Shown here: one piece after another, positions 47,928 through 60,252 of the stretch | Layout of the letters: each line of letters opens with the position of its first letter | How positions within the stretch are numbered: the first letter of the stretch is position 1 | Made by a program: the position numbers and the translations under genes | Source: Ascarosepion bandense | Lineage: Eukaryota; Mollusca; Cephalopoda; Sepiida; Sepiidae | Direction: 5' to 3' | Assembly (NCBI GenBank): GCA_037127315.1 | Contig: JBBBDQ010000914.1 | Span: forward strand, 444,501-508,500 | DNA length: 64,000 bases | The notes under the pieces: generated by a model | What the model saw: only the letters and a program-made list of their open reading frames with translations | What the model was told of the DNA's origin: nothing | The model's database searches: none

Positions 47928-50344
47928 ACAAATATGAAAAAACAGTGTGATTAGTGTATATAGTTACTATATCTCACATCAGAAAAATAGTCAGATAAAA
48001 ATGATATCATGCTTCCAAGCTTATAACAGCAACAACTAAAATATGAAATACATGTAAATAGATAGCAAAATAATAATAATATACCCAAAAATGTTACCTT
48101 CTTGAACACCCTTAAACAGAAGGCTACGAAGGAATCTTCTAATAAGAAAAGAGAAAAGCCGATAAAAGTTGATTTGTGAAATTATTTTTCTCAAAAATAT
48201 TTTAAACAAAATATTTTATAACTTTCAACTAATAGTATCACTTACGGATCGGTCTGTATATGAAGAATTATAGGAAAACAAAATATTCTCTTCATATGTA
48301 AATGCAAATATATATTATATTTATTACATTTTCACTTTTACATATATTTGTTTGATAGCGTAAAACACAAAAAGCAACACCTTGTAACGAGAGTTATGAT
48401 GAAACAATATCAGCTGTAGGCAAAAACAATATTTCTTTTGCTTTAAATCACAAGATATACTTAAAAAAATTATCTCTCGTCACATTTTAAAATAGGCCAT
48501 TGCTTTATCAGATATGCTACATTATTTAAATTTAATATTTTATTTATGGCGCTCGTGGAAAGTAGAACTTACTTACGCCAACCATAAATTCAGTGATAAA
48601 ATTTGATAAATGATTTCTTCATATAAATTTACAACTTCATTAATTAGTCCACGATATATCTCCTCAAATTTGCACTTCATCAACTAATTTTGCGTAAAGT
48701 GGTTTCACCAGTCTAAAATGGTTTAGAATGATGATCAGTAAAGAAGTATAGAGTAAAATCAAAACCCTGAATGTGAATCGTGTGGAGAATACACTGCATG
48801 TAGTTAAGGATTTCATCCACATTTCGTTATCATTCGTTGCATCGTATTTGCATATAAAGCAAAATCCTTGGTCGGTATCCGTGAACAAGTAACATATTTG
48901 CTCGTCTAATGCGTTCTTTAAAAGAACATCATTGCTTTTGCGTTACTTAGCTTTTTTAAGCGTGTAACAATTCCCAGTTACTTATTTCTTGTGAATTCAA
49001 GTAAAAGTTTAGAAGGATTTTCTTCAGTGATTTCCCTTTACTTTTAGATGTTGAAAAATGTCCTGAATCTAAGCGAAATTAGTTTCTTTTATTTTCGTTT
49101 ATCCCCACTGACAATATTGTCCTTAAATTAATTTTATTTTTGTTGAAGTAGAAGAAATAGTTATTAACCATTTTCTTATGTTTGTTTCTGTAAGTTACCG
49201 AGGAATCCGATTCCATAGCTTCAAACGTTTCCATATAATTGGTAAAAGATTACTCCGGTTGACTGGGCTTAACAGTCAAGAAAAGTCTGTGTAAATTTCG
49301 AAGATCTGACCATCATCTAGTTCAGTTGTCTGGAAAATTATTTGAAATTACGCATTCTGAGATTTTGCCAGCAGTGAAGGTTTGTTGTAAAATCCGGCAA
49401 GAAATTCAAATGAGACTATTTCATAAAACTTGGCAGTTATTTGGTGAAAACAGTAATTACTAAATTTACAATATACACACACACTATATTAGAGACTGAT
49501 TTTAATGTAGAATGAATAATATAGGATATATTTTCATGTCAACAGAAATAAAGAATGAACCTCATCTGAACATTTACCAATAATGTCGTAACAATCTTAC
49601 AAGCATGTGTCTATGGGTAAGATGCTGCAGAATTGAAAATAATACATGTGCCACCACAAGAACGCAGTAACGATTCTGAACCCTTTAAAAGGGGAACGTG
49701 ACGATATTGAATCAAATAGGCTGATTTAAATTTTTGGCCTAATTCACAAAATATTTTGATGGAAGTATAGAATTTAATTATAGCAAGAAGGACGGGCAAA
49801 TTTAAAGTAAAACGTTTACTGAAGAACATTTATTACGAAAGAGCAGAAAATAGACAGAAAGAACAAAGAGGGCGATAACGGTTATCAATCCTCGCCTATC
49901 AAAACTCGATCGAAGAAAAGAATTATTTAATGCGCAACCAACTAAAAAAGCAAAAGGAATCCCAATATACCGTGTGAATAATAAACTGCGTTTAGAGATT
50001 TTATGCAAGTTATGAATTAGTATAATTAATTTCCTCTTTAATGGTAAACGTTCTATTATGATGTTGTTTAGATTCTACTCAATATTATTAACTTAGATAT
50101 ATAGTGATAGAGAAAACTATTGTTTTTGGTTGAAAAAAAATTTACTAAATTAACAAAACAGATTAATTTGACTGTCAGTAGTTTATTTGCAACTATTTAT
50201 TTTGATACTTTAACATTATTATACCTTGTAAAATTAATGTAAAAAAAATATGAAAAGATTTTAGAACAAATTCGTCAATTTCTTAAAGGAAAAACATAAA
50301 AAAACTTTTTTAGATAAAAGATATATTAACAAAAAATAATAAGA
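47928..50344. other. no recognisable feature
   Basis: 2.4 kb without supported features; 49190-49460 is less AT-rich and may be an old LINE fragment, not confirmed. Confidence 0.45.
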
Positions 50345-51520
50345 ACCTCCTAAAATTTATTGCACAACTACTCATTTCTTTTCAATAACTCTTAGCAACA
50401 TATTGTTAATATCAAATGTTAGATTTGCCATTTCAGCGGCTGTTAAGCTGTTTGCATCAACTTTAACTGCCTCCCAGAGGTGACATTTGCTGTTGAATGC
50501 CTTCCATTAGAACAACTATCTCTCTTGAGGATGCTCCACAGATTCTCAATGGGATTCAAGTCACAGCTATTTGAAGGTCCAGTTCTTCAAGGATTTTCAA
50601 CAAATCCCTTTTCTTTCAACCAGGATTTAGTAAACTTTGATGCATGACTTGGTGCGTTTTCTTGTATAAAGATAATAGATCTACGCTTGGCTCAAGACTG
50701 TTTATCAAGCCATTTAAAGAAATATTGCACTAGAAAATCGCAGTAATTTTGGAATTCATTTTAACCCCGACTTTCACTTTAAATGGACCCACAAGCTTAT
50801 TACTAATATACGCAACCCATATCATGATCCCACCGCCGCCTTGTTGACGTTTAAAAAATTTCTTGATTCATGGTGCTTGTAAACTCATTCTCGAGCCCAT
50901 CCATCGGGCCTAGTGTGGGTGATTCTTTATTCGTCTGTAAAAAGCTCTTTACTGAAATCAGTTTTCATGTATTTTTTGCCCACTGCAATCTTCTTTCCTT
51001 ATGTTTTTTGTTAAAATGGGTTTCTTTATTTGATTTTTTACATCAGCAAGCTTCCTTAATACTTTATACCTTGTTTCCCTTGACACCATTAGGAGCTCCG
51101 GTGGCCTCAAATATAAACGCATTTGACGCATTTGAGTTTTTATTAATTTTCTTCAGATACGTGATAGATCTCCCTTTTTTAATTCCTGAATTCAGCCTGA
51201 TACTTTTTTCTTTGGTTGAATTCTCATTTGACATAGTTTCTTGATTGTTCGATGATCCCTTTTCAAATCCTTAGAAATTTGAAGGGAAGACTTTCCTTTG
51301 CTAATTTCTTTGATTATATAGTTCTTTACATTCATTGTTAGTTCTTTTTTACGAGACATAATACTAAATTCTAGTTCTTGCAAATAATCTCTTGACACTG
51401 CAAATTGCTATAATTACTGAAAAAATAATAAATATCAATCTGAAATTGAAAATTGGCACTTAATTGTTTTCATGCTAACTCGCTATACATAATAGTACAA
51501 ATTATTTTATTAGGTAACAC
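50345..51520 (-). pseudogene. Tc1/mariner transposon relic, DD37E-like spacing
   Basis: Minus-strand N-terminus (51398-51192): a helix-turn-helix region, M-S-R-K-K-E-L and S-K-D-L-K-R-D-H-R-T-I-K-K-L. Downstream, across frameshifts, are R-Q-Q-G-G-G-G-I-M-I-W at about 50850, I-F-I-Q-E-N-A-P-S-H at about 50670 and D-L-N-P-I-E-N-L-W-S-I-L-K-R-E-I at about 50560. The second catalytic Asp is Glu (Q-E-N). I count 37 positions, including one stop, between it and the final Glu, as in DD37E families rather than DD34E. Weakly similar ends near 50350 (cctaaaatttattgcac) and 51515 (revcomp cctaataaaataatttg) may be terminal repeats. Not active. Confidence 0.8.
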
Positions 51521-51815
51521 GTATCTATTAATTTTACATAAAATATTTGACAATACCTCTTTTACATATAATTTCTAGACGCAGTTTATATTGAACACAA
51601 AAAATATTCCAAGTAAAAGACTTATGAGATGCATAATCGTGCCCTTTGTTATAACAATATTTACGACGTTTTAATCTGAATTAACCCGGTATTTTAATGA
51701 TACCATCCTGTCAAAGACTCAACGACACAACAAATATCAGTTCCCACTGATTATGACAAATGACAAACAATAACGTTTGTTAAACCTGCCAGAAAATCTC
51801 ACAGAATAATATTTT

Positions 51816-51836
51816 AATCATTTGACCCCAAGCAAA
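51816..51836 (-). repeat. isolated LINE/SINE-type 3' tail
   Basis: The minus strand reads GCTTGGGGTCAAATGATT, matching the tail at 7946-7962 with one change. Its body is not recognised. Confidence 0.45.
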
Positions 51837-51910
51837 GCGACAAACATACTAAGACACAAAGGAAGATAAAAATGAATGAAACTGACAAAAGCTTGTGAAG
51901 AGAAACAGAG

Positions 51911-51922
51911 AGAGAGAGAGGC

Positions 51923-51957
<35 letters not shown>

Positions 51958-51958
51958 A
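51911..51958. repeat. (GACA)n microsatellite
   Basis: GAGA run then about nine GACA repeats. A shorter CAGA array lies at 54510-54526. Confidence 0.9.
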
Positions 51959-52094
51959 CAATAAAAGACGACGATTCAATGCAACCGAAGGTGTTTATTG
52001 ACGTTATATTTAACTTTTTGAAGAAAGCAAAAAGACAAAAGAAAGTTCTACAAACGATAAGTGAGAACCAAGAAACAATTAGCATAAACCTAGC

Positions 52095-52335
52095 CGACGT
52101 GTTTATGTGCCGTGTCTCTTCATAGCGTTGGCGATCATAGCAATCTACAACTTCTTGTCCCTTGTTGCTTTTAATAAATTTAGTTTTTTGCTATTTCTCA
52201 CAAGCCCTCTTCTACCATGCCTTTGCTCAAGCATACCGAATATCTTACGCACTATTGTCTTCTTTTTCCCTGAGAGTATCCTCCTCCTCATTACATGCAC
52301 CAGAAATTTTAGCTGCATTTTCCTGATGTGAAGTA
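52095..52335 (-). repeat. RTE-like LINE C-terminal end
   Basis: The minus-strand translation ends L-K-A-T-R-D-K-K-L-x-I-A-M-I-A-N-A-M-K-R-H-G-T-stop, the typical D-R-x-x-W...R-H-G-T terminus of RTE-like LINE proteins. A related piece is at 59555-59632. Confidence 0.55.
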
Positions 52336-52469
52336 TAAATTACATTTTGATTCAACCTTTTCTAAAACCAGGTTGCTATTCATATGTTTGATCTATGGTA
52401 TACTCGGCATTTTTCTGAAGAACCATATTAATGTTGCTTCAAGATCGCCAGCATTCACTGATATATAGG

Positions 52470-52965
52470 GCTCTTAGCAATTTCAACTGTTAAAATGATG
52501 TGACTTAACTACAATTCTAGTAATAGAATTAATCCTATGAAAGTAAATGAAACGAGGAAGAATGCTCATCAAAAGAATTATGAAATTACTTTTAGAAAAA
52601 GCAAAGAAAACCTCCCTATTGGAGGTTGGAAAGTGACTGAAGTGGAGATGCCATTACATTTCAGATTCTGCTTTGGATTCTTTCAAGTAAATTTAGTTAC
52701 TAGCAAATGCACCCGATCAGATGTAGCGACACAACTTGATGCGCGGACGAATGACAGAAGCCTATTGTGCATGTTGGCCGTTTTTGTTTTTTTTTTGCAA
52801 CTCCCGTTTGTGGAACACTCATCAGTAGTTTTGCTTTGCTGTTAATGGTGTATTCTGACAAATAAGTTTTCTTAAGTATGAAAGCAGGCTATTATTCCTA
52901 GCGGCAAACTTAGCAATTAAATCAATGTCATCTCTCCATTTCATGTCAATAAAAACCTTTACTGA
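52470..52965 (-). repeat. LINE C-terminal fragment
   Basis: ttggaaagtgactgaagtgg and ttcagattctgctttggatt parallel the antisense LINE C-terminus at 19545-19615 and 28625-28690. ctccatttcatgtcaat (about 52938) parallels cattccacttgaggtcggtt at 28858. Degenerate. Confidence 0.6.
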
Positions 52966-53536
52966 GTGAAATTACATTGATTTGCTCTCCTTTGGTTTAG
53001 CACTAGCCATACTTATGGAAATGGTACACTTATCTATTTCCTTATAAGGAAATATTTGTTATTCTTTAAGAGAAAAGCCAACAATATTGTCGGTTAAAAT
53101 TTACAAAAAAATATTTCAAAAAATATTTCAGGAAAAAATGTTTCTCAAGTCTAGTAGCTGTTATCACTATTTATATTATTGACGACGATTTAATTTTCAA
53201 CCTTTTGTCTGAAGTAATATGGATTATCGACATCTTGATTATGGGATCGTTTCCACGTCGAGTTACTTGTGCTATCCATTTTAGTTGTTGCTGTTGTTGA
53301 AGCTCCTCAATTTATGTGGTCACCGTTATTTGAGAACAGTTCTTTAAGATTCAATAACGCCAGTCAACAATATTTTAGACGGCTGGGTTTCGCCAAGATC
53401 CACAGCCTTCACTCACTCAAAGGAAAAACATTGTTTTGGATACGTTACAAATAACAAGCCATTTCTATCCCCAGTCAGCAATAAGTTTTTTAGAGAAGCT
53501 GATAATTTTACTGCACCGAACCTATCAGATTTACTG
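52966..53536. other. no recognisable feature
   Basis: No supported feature. Confidence 0.45.
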
Positions 53537-53855
53537 TGTGCGCTGTGGTACAATGGATATAGGCTTGGAACGAGAAATCGGAAACCAAGTTCGAATTCCA
53601 GTTTTAATTCTTTGTATGCAAATTAGCGCAAATACCCTTGGAAAAGGTATACATCCATCGTTTCTAAATCCAGGTAGGGGTAAAAGCAAGAGAGATTGAG
53701 TTCTATAGCCTTGGTTGGCAACCAGTCTACCACAGAATGTAATGGAAATCTACCGCGGGAAAATCTTCTGTCCAGTCATTTATGTCTCTTTCAAGACATG
53801 ATCATACAAGCGTGTATCACGCATAACACTTAAGTAACTGACTGATGAAAATAGC
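53537..53855 (+). repeat. near full-length tRNA-headed SINE
   Basis: Head: GCTGTGGTACAATGGATATA (box A-like) and AAGTTCGAATTCC (box B). Body: cccttggaaaaggtatacat, ttctatagccttggttggca, accagtctaccacagaatg, atcttctgtccagtcattta. 3' part: gtgtatcacgcataacactt then aactgactgatga. The LINE-like tail is absent or eroded. Confidence 0.75.
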
Positions 53856-54937
53856 AGTAAATAATTGTATAATCACCATAGTCGAGAACTAATGATTTCA
53901 ATTTTGAAATTCTACTGACTGAAACAAGATAAACGAGTTGCATCAAATTTCAATTATCTTCAAGTACACTTTATATCTTTACTGTAATTAAGTAAACGTA
54001 TAAAAATAGAAACAAGAAGTTGAATATCTGCAATGATATATACGTTTCTTGTTACGGTAATAATAACTTAATTCATTTACACATTTTATCAGTCTTGGGT
54101 TAATTGGGTGACAGGTATTTGGGAACATCCAGAAAATGTTAAAAAATCTCCCACAAATAGCATTATTCACAAAGAGAATAGATAATCACATCATAATTAA
54201 AATGTAGTTGGAAAAGAAATGCAGCAATAAAACTTGAGTATATATACCCAAGTCATGATATGAAATTTACACATGTCAGCTTCTTTCGATGTCTAAGTCT
54301 ATGATAAAGACAACCGTATTTTAAATGGCAATGCGTTGCATTTCTACGTTGCTTATAAAATGCGTATCACAAAAATGAATTTTACCTTTATACATAAGAA
54401 TGAACTGCTTTTAGAAGCTCAAAAATTAAAGCATTTTTTGGCTAACTGAAAAGTACCTGAGCAAATAAATCTTAAAAATATAACTTACTTCCAGTACGTG
54501 GACAATCACAGACAGACAGACAGACACACAAATATATAGTGTTTCCTCGTCTTTCGCGATCTCGCTGTGTCGCGAGCTTTTAAAAATATATATAAATTTT
54601 AATATCGTGTAAATTGCGTAAACTTCCCCGGAAAGTAGGAAATCATATAAATTCGTTGTTTTAATGCATTTGATAATAAAACAAATATTTTCTCAATGGA
54701 AGAGGTAAAAGCAGAAAAAAGAAAAAAAAACAAACATAAAATACATAAATTATAAAGCGTTTTACCACATTTTAAAAAATACGCACTGAAAGTAGTTTTG
54801 TGTCCGGCGAAGACAATGGGTCTAGTCTTTTCACGTGGTCTCTAACTACGAGAGACCTGACACGACTCGCTGTAATATTCAATTGTTCATGAATCTTAGT
54901 AAATTTTGACGTAGCGAAAGAAGTTTTTATAACTTAT
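53856..54937. other. no recognisable feature
   Basis: AT-rich; a CAGA array at 54510-54526 and a short GC hairpin-like patch, cgcgatctcgctgtgtcgcg, near 54558. Confidence 0.45.
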
Positions 54938-55033
54938 GTGTCTTTTTAACACTTCTCAAATACGTACGGGTACGTGTCTTTTTAACACTTCTCAAATACG
55001 TACGGTTTCAACGCTTCTGCAATACGTACGTAT
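54938..55033 (+). repeat. 36-bp tandem duplication with CGTACG
   Basis: GTGTCTTTTTAACACTTCTC...TACGTACGG starts at 54938 and 54974; a third degenerate unit ends at about 55033. Each unit holds the palindrome ACGTACG-type core. Confidence 0.8.
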
Positions 55034-57054
55034 AGTATTTTACGAGTGCGCACGGTCATGTGCAACAGTTACTACTGTACTGCAATCCGATATTTTATTA
55101 CTTATCTCTATAATATTAAAGATTGTTGGGAAGGGTAATATAGACAAAGTTTAGGTTAATATTAGTATGGTGTGGGTTTATATAGGCTTAGCATAGACCT
55201 AAATAATAAAATAAATATTGCGTCCGTACTCGCGGTTTTTCGCTTTTAGAAGTTGTGTCGGAACACCTAAAACGCAAAAACCGAGGGAACACACACACAC
55301 ACACGCGCGAGCGCACACACACACGCACACACACACATATATATATATGAGGATTTAATATTAAAACATCTGCCAGGAATGTTAAAATGTTGTAAAAGAC
55401 AGGGCGCCGATTTAATGTGGATGCTCTTGTGATTAAGTTTCTTTCTAGACATTTACATTGTAGTGAATTATTTTATCCTCTATCCGGATAAGAAGGATTT
55501 CCTATGTCATAAGTGTGACTAGTTTTGTTACGGTGATAATCCAACGCATTTTATGAATTACTTTGTTATAAAATATCTAAGGTTTTACTTTGATTCCTTG
55601 AGGTTTCGCCTATGTATTCTTTGCGACAGTTATTACCAACGATGGAATAAACTCTTCCTTTCCGGCTTTAGCTTATTGTTCTGTTTAGAAATGACCAAAA
55701 TATTGTTTTGTATGTAGTAATAACAACTTTTATGTTGAGTTTAGATTTTTCGATTGTAGATGTGGGATATTTAGTAGGCAGGATATTCCTTGGCTCCTTT
55801 CGTCAATATTTTCTTTGATATATAAAAATATAAATTCTCTTCTCAATCCGTCGACTATATATATATATATTTTTTTTCTTTCTTTGAGCATTATTTTTAA
55901 TCGATACTCATATTTGAGAAGATATTCTGTTTTTAATTAAACTGTATATTTATATATTTATTTCTACCGACCCAATTATTTAAGATAAATTTTACTTTTT
56001 AGTTAAAAATAGAATATCTACTCAAATACGCGTATCAATAAATATGTCGGTTGTTAAAACTATTTCGTTAATCTTCGGTATTTTCCGTGACAATATATAT
56101 ATATTGTTGAATTCTTAAGAAGTTCTCAAATAAATTCTTATTCAACAAAAACATGCTTGCTGATACTTCTTTTAAAAAAATGTTAAGACACAGTTTGTTT
56201 TCTATTTTCAAGTGAGAGAAATCTATTTTCTTTTTGCTATTATTCAAATCTTTTTTCCAAAAAAATGTTTGATTTGGCTTGTATCTGACATTCAATGAAA
56301 GCGCAATTGATAGCGATAAATGATATTTCGCGTAGAAAAACAAAAGAAAATTTAAATTCTGTGATGAAAATGAAAACTTACGTATGCTCTTCGTTCAAAC
56401 ATCTTCGCACTGCAGTTAAATAATTTCGTGGTCATGTCTAAAAGAGAAGAATTTTGATAAACAACTTCAAAGTAGGAAAAATAGCAATAAATTATTTATA
56501 TATGCGTTTATAAACAAAACCGTTAAAAACGTTTCGCTTTGTTATTTCGTTGTAAATTTTCACTGACACTGCCTCAGATATTTTCTGTTTTGTTTATAAT
56601 ATTGAAGCCGAAAATCATTGTATTTTATCTGTACTCCTGCCCAAATAGACAGCGATTTAACGAAAAAGAATCGTTAAGAACATAACTGAGAAATAAATAA
56701 ATACATAAAGAAAGAAAGAAAGAAAGAAAAAAAGAAAAAAAAGAATCTGACAGAATGAAAAGTGTCTGATATAGAATGTGTGACAGAGAGGAAAAGATTT
56801 TAAGAAATATTCGGAATAAAAGAAAAACTGAGAAACGAAATCAGAAAGAAAGAAACTGACATACAGAAATATAAAGCTTTACAGAGAGAAACTGAAGGAA
56901 ATGAGGATTTTGATTGAGTCTTAATTGCATAAATATATGCGACATGTATATTAGTTACATGAGTGCCTCGACGCAGACTAATGATTAACATGTTTGTCTC
57001 GCTATATCAGTGAGGTCGATATTTTTGATTCCATTATTGGGACCTTAAAAAAGT
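55034..57054. other. no gene; CA and TA microsatellites
   Basis: CA/CG array at 55291-55349 and short TA runs at 55855-55870 and 56093-56104. No coding signal. Confidence 0.5.
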
Positions 57055-57410
57055 GGTATGGCGTAATGGTAAGCAAGCTTACATTATTTATATTGTTTTA
57101 ACTGTTGACCACAGCTTTATTGCCATATTCACATTTCGGCGATTGTACTCTCCCACCTTTTTCAGGTAATTTATTTCGATCTCTGGAGCGGATTGTTCTC
57201 GTTCCATGATGTCATGCTACTTCCGGATGCCTTTCAACTCAACTCCTCCTTTTTGGTTTTGTTCACCACTACTATAGCCAGGTATTAAACTCAAATGTTT
57301 GGGTCAAATCAGTGGATCTAACCAACTCTTTTATCTTTTTAATTCGCAAGCTTTTTTACTAAAAAAATACGTGTAAGTAGTGAGTTTGATCCTCACTAGG
57401 TGTACAATAT
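57055..57410 (+). repeat. tRNA-like SINE apparently split by another repeat
   Basis: Left part: GTGGTATGGCGTAATGGTAA (box A-like, 57053). Right part: AGTGAGTTTGATCCTCACTAGG (57381, box B-like), matching the contiguous minus-strand repeat at 62178-62278. Between them is copy C of the CTGAAGAAGG-type repeat (minus, 57121-57165) with its flank, about 280 bp in all. Confidence 0.5.
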
Positions 57411-59554
57411 TTTCGACCTTGTGCAACATTAAACCTATATTTGTAGTAAATAACTATATATTAATTAAATTGAGAATCTTCTTTCAGAATAAACACCGTT
57501 GTATATATATATATATATATATTTCTCTCCTCTCACGATCATGGAGAGAAAGAGATAGAGAGAAACAGCAAAACAGCGTCGGCCCAGATTATTTCCTATA
57601 CGGCGTTGATGGCAGCGGTACACTCGTTGTTTTATATTTATGACTGAAATTGTTTGTAGATGTAAACACCGTGGGCATAATAATCAACAGTGGATATGTG
57701 ATGGCCATTTTGACGCCATAAGCGATCATCAAACACGGTCACCATACAGCGCTGATTTCTATGTCTACAGTGTTTTATTTATTTATTTTTTATATATTGA
57801 AATGACGGAAATAAATTAATTGTAGCGGTACTTGTGTTTGTCATACAAAAATATCTATTCCGCATAGATACTGTATTTTATGTTTGGCTAAGAAATGAGT
57901 TACGATTAATCGCATTTATTTGACGACACAAAACTGACATCGAAAGTTTCTCTGCCAACAACCCTGTTTACTTTCACATCTGCCACTTCCTTCATCTATC
58001 TCTCCTTTCACTTTACGAAATAAAATTTAAAAAAAACACCTTGCACGGCCATCGTCGTTTTTGCTGTCGAACAGCAAACCAGCTGACGTGAGTATATTGC
58101 TTTGGCACCTGCTTAGAAAATTCTTTCTAGTCTCAGGTGATCGACCGATCCATACCGCAGTAAAGAGAAACCTTCCTTCCATTTTAAGACTTAAGTTGAT
58201 TATAGACAAAAATCCATAGCAACACTAGGAAAAAAAGTCATATCCAGAGAAAAAAAGGGCTATATACGAGGTCAGGCGAGTGACGTAACAAGTATTTACT
58301 TAGCTAAAATCAGACAAATATTAATAGAGTGAATAGCTGCTTCTTAATAAGAAAATATTCAGCATTCATTGGCATAAGTACTGGTTTGAATCCATAAGAA
58401 ATATTTTGCTGAAAATCGTTTTTAAGTCAGCTAACAATTATCGATTTTTCTTGTATTGATAAGTGTTTAATTCTTTACCTTCTGATTACGGTAGTGCAAA
58501 AAGCCCGCATCTTGGTGGTTGTTATTGTATATTCGTGGCACATGTCTACCTCTCGCTTCAACTATAGCTTGTTTAGTAAACGTGAGACTAGTATAAATAT
58601 CCATGTTAGACCTCACCTGACGACCACATAACAAAAGGGCACGCTAGGTCACCGCGCTGTGCCTAGGAAGACGATACTTTTAGGTAGACATCACGCTATA
58701 GTAGCAACAGGGTCACAGATGCTACTCAATGTATCCGTTGCCGCTTTTGAAAGTCGTCAAGAGGTGTGGTTTCTGTAAATTGGTAAAGTTCTGTAGAGTC
58801 ATAATAAACATAGTAGCATTAGCAGCCCTTGATAATCTTAATATAATTAGAAAGCCGGGGTTATAATAAAAATTTTAAAAAAGCAAACAAAAAAAATCCT
58901 GTTTTAAAATTTTTTGTTAAATTTATTTAATAAATTATCTTGCATAATTATCTTTATAAATTATCTTGCATTACAAATCAATTTTTCTCTGATTTTGCCC
59001 ATGTTCTTTTTTTCCAACCATTATTTCATGTATTGAAAATTTTCTCTTATGTTGAAGTAGCCAACACAGTAACGTTGTTTGCTATTCTGTCCGGCATTTT
59101 TTTGAGATCCGACAAACGTCAGTCCTATTCAAGATCTACAGGGTTACTTTTCATGAAGCAGTCTTTAATCATTGATGTGAGAAATTGGTTTGATATAAGT
59201 GATGGTCTATATATTTTCGAACGTGTTGGACACCATGCATGGCATGCATATGAGAGCCTGACGAATATAAGTGCATGACACGAGTCCTTAGGTCAATCGG
59301 TTCTTTTTTTAACACCTGCTAGCCCAGCCTAAAACACCGAAATGATCGCAGCAACAAAAGGCAATAAAACCAACTTTCTTATTTACGTTTTTCATCGGTT
59401 GGAGATTTACTAACCTTGTCCTAGTCTTGAATTACTCTTCGGTTGTCAAATGACTTACGATTCGCTATTAGAAATCTAGGTAGTCTCTCACAAGAATATA
59501 AACGAACTATTCCAGTAAGAACCATTTAACATCGACCTTCCTCCTATGTGTTGT
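57411..59554. other. no recognisable feature
   Basis: TA microsatellite at 57501-57521. The frame at 58940-59278 has no recognisable domain. No supported gene. Confidence 0.45.
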
Positions 59555-59632
59555 GTCTCTTCAGAAGGTATGCAGTCATAAGTTTCTATAACTTCCATAA
59601 CTTCCTATCCTTTATAGCTCTTAGTAATGTTT
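59555..59632 (-). repeat. RTE-like LINE terminus, target of the solo LTR
   Basis: tgttgtgtctcttcagaagg...acttcctatcctttatagct parallels gtgccgtgtctcttcatagc...cttcttgtcccttgttgctt at 52108-52170. It is cut short by the LTR insertion. Confidence 0.45.
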
Positions 59633-60113
59633 TGTAATATAACGGTCTGGCCCACCCAAGAAAGGCTGATACAAGCCGTGTTGTTTCCGGTCGGTGAAAA
59701 GTAACGGATGTCACTTTGACCCTATTTCCGGCAGATGCGAAAATAACTCAGAGGCAAACAGACAGGTGACTCTGAGAATTACGTAGGCGTCGCGTGGGCG
59801 TCGCGTGATCAAGGCAAAGCCGGAAGAAACAAGTCCCGGTTTTGGAAGATATATAAAGACCGCGAAAACACGGATTCGCCAGTCAGAAGAAGTGAGAGCA
59901 GAAGTAGCAGCAGAACCACAGAACACGAAGGAAGGCAGTTCACAGCTGCCCCCAATAGCATGCTGCTATTGCGGGGTACGCATCCGTCAACCCATTAGAA
60001 GCGCGCTCTCTCGCTCTCTGTTCCCTAGGCTACACGGTTCATCGTCATTAATAAAAATATAACACATATATTTTTTATATATACCCGTGTTTGTTGTTTG
60101 TCGATATACAACA
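59633..60113 (+). mobile_element. solo LTR of the family at 1-1771
   Basis: Starts TGTAATATAAC, ends ATACAACA, with 4-bp target duplications GTTT (59629-59632 and 60114-60117). TATA box at 59850-59858 (TATATAAAG) and AATAAA at 60050-60055. Shared landmarks with the LTR at 1300-1771 include GATTCGCCAG, GTCAACCCATT and CGTGTTTGTTGTTT. There is no internal region, so it arose by LTR-LTR recombination. Confidence 0.9.
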
Positions 60114-60201
60114 GTTTGTACTTTTACCATTATTCCCAAAAACAGTTCAGCTATACGTCCACAGAATCTTCTCTTATAGGTGACTCGCTAATTTACCCTG
60201 T

Positions 60202-60252
60202 CTATTTAGACTATGGATCTATTTAGACTATGGATCTATTTAGACTATGGAT
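60202..60252 (+). repeat. 17-bp tandem repeat, three copies
   Basis: CTATTTAGACTATGGAT at 60202, 60219 and 60236, without mismatches. Confidence 0.85.

Noticed and set aside
50870..51244. 124-codon plus-strand frame
   Set aside because: It is the antisense of the Tc1/mariner transposase relic.
59805..60062. 85-codon plus-strand frame
   Set aside because: It lies inside the solo LTR and is not kept in the homologous LTR at 1300-1771.
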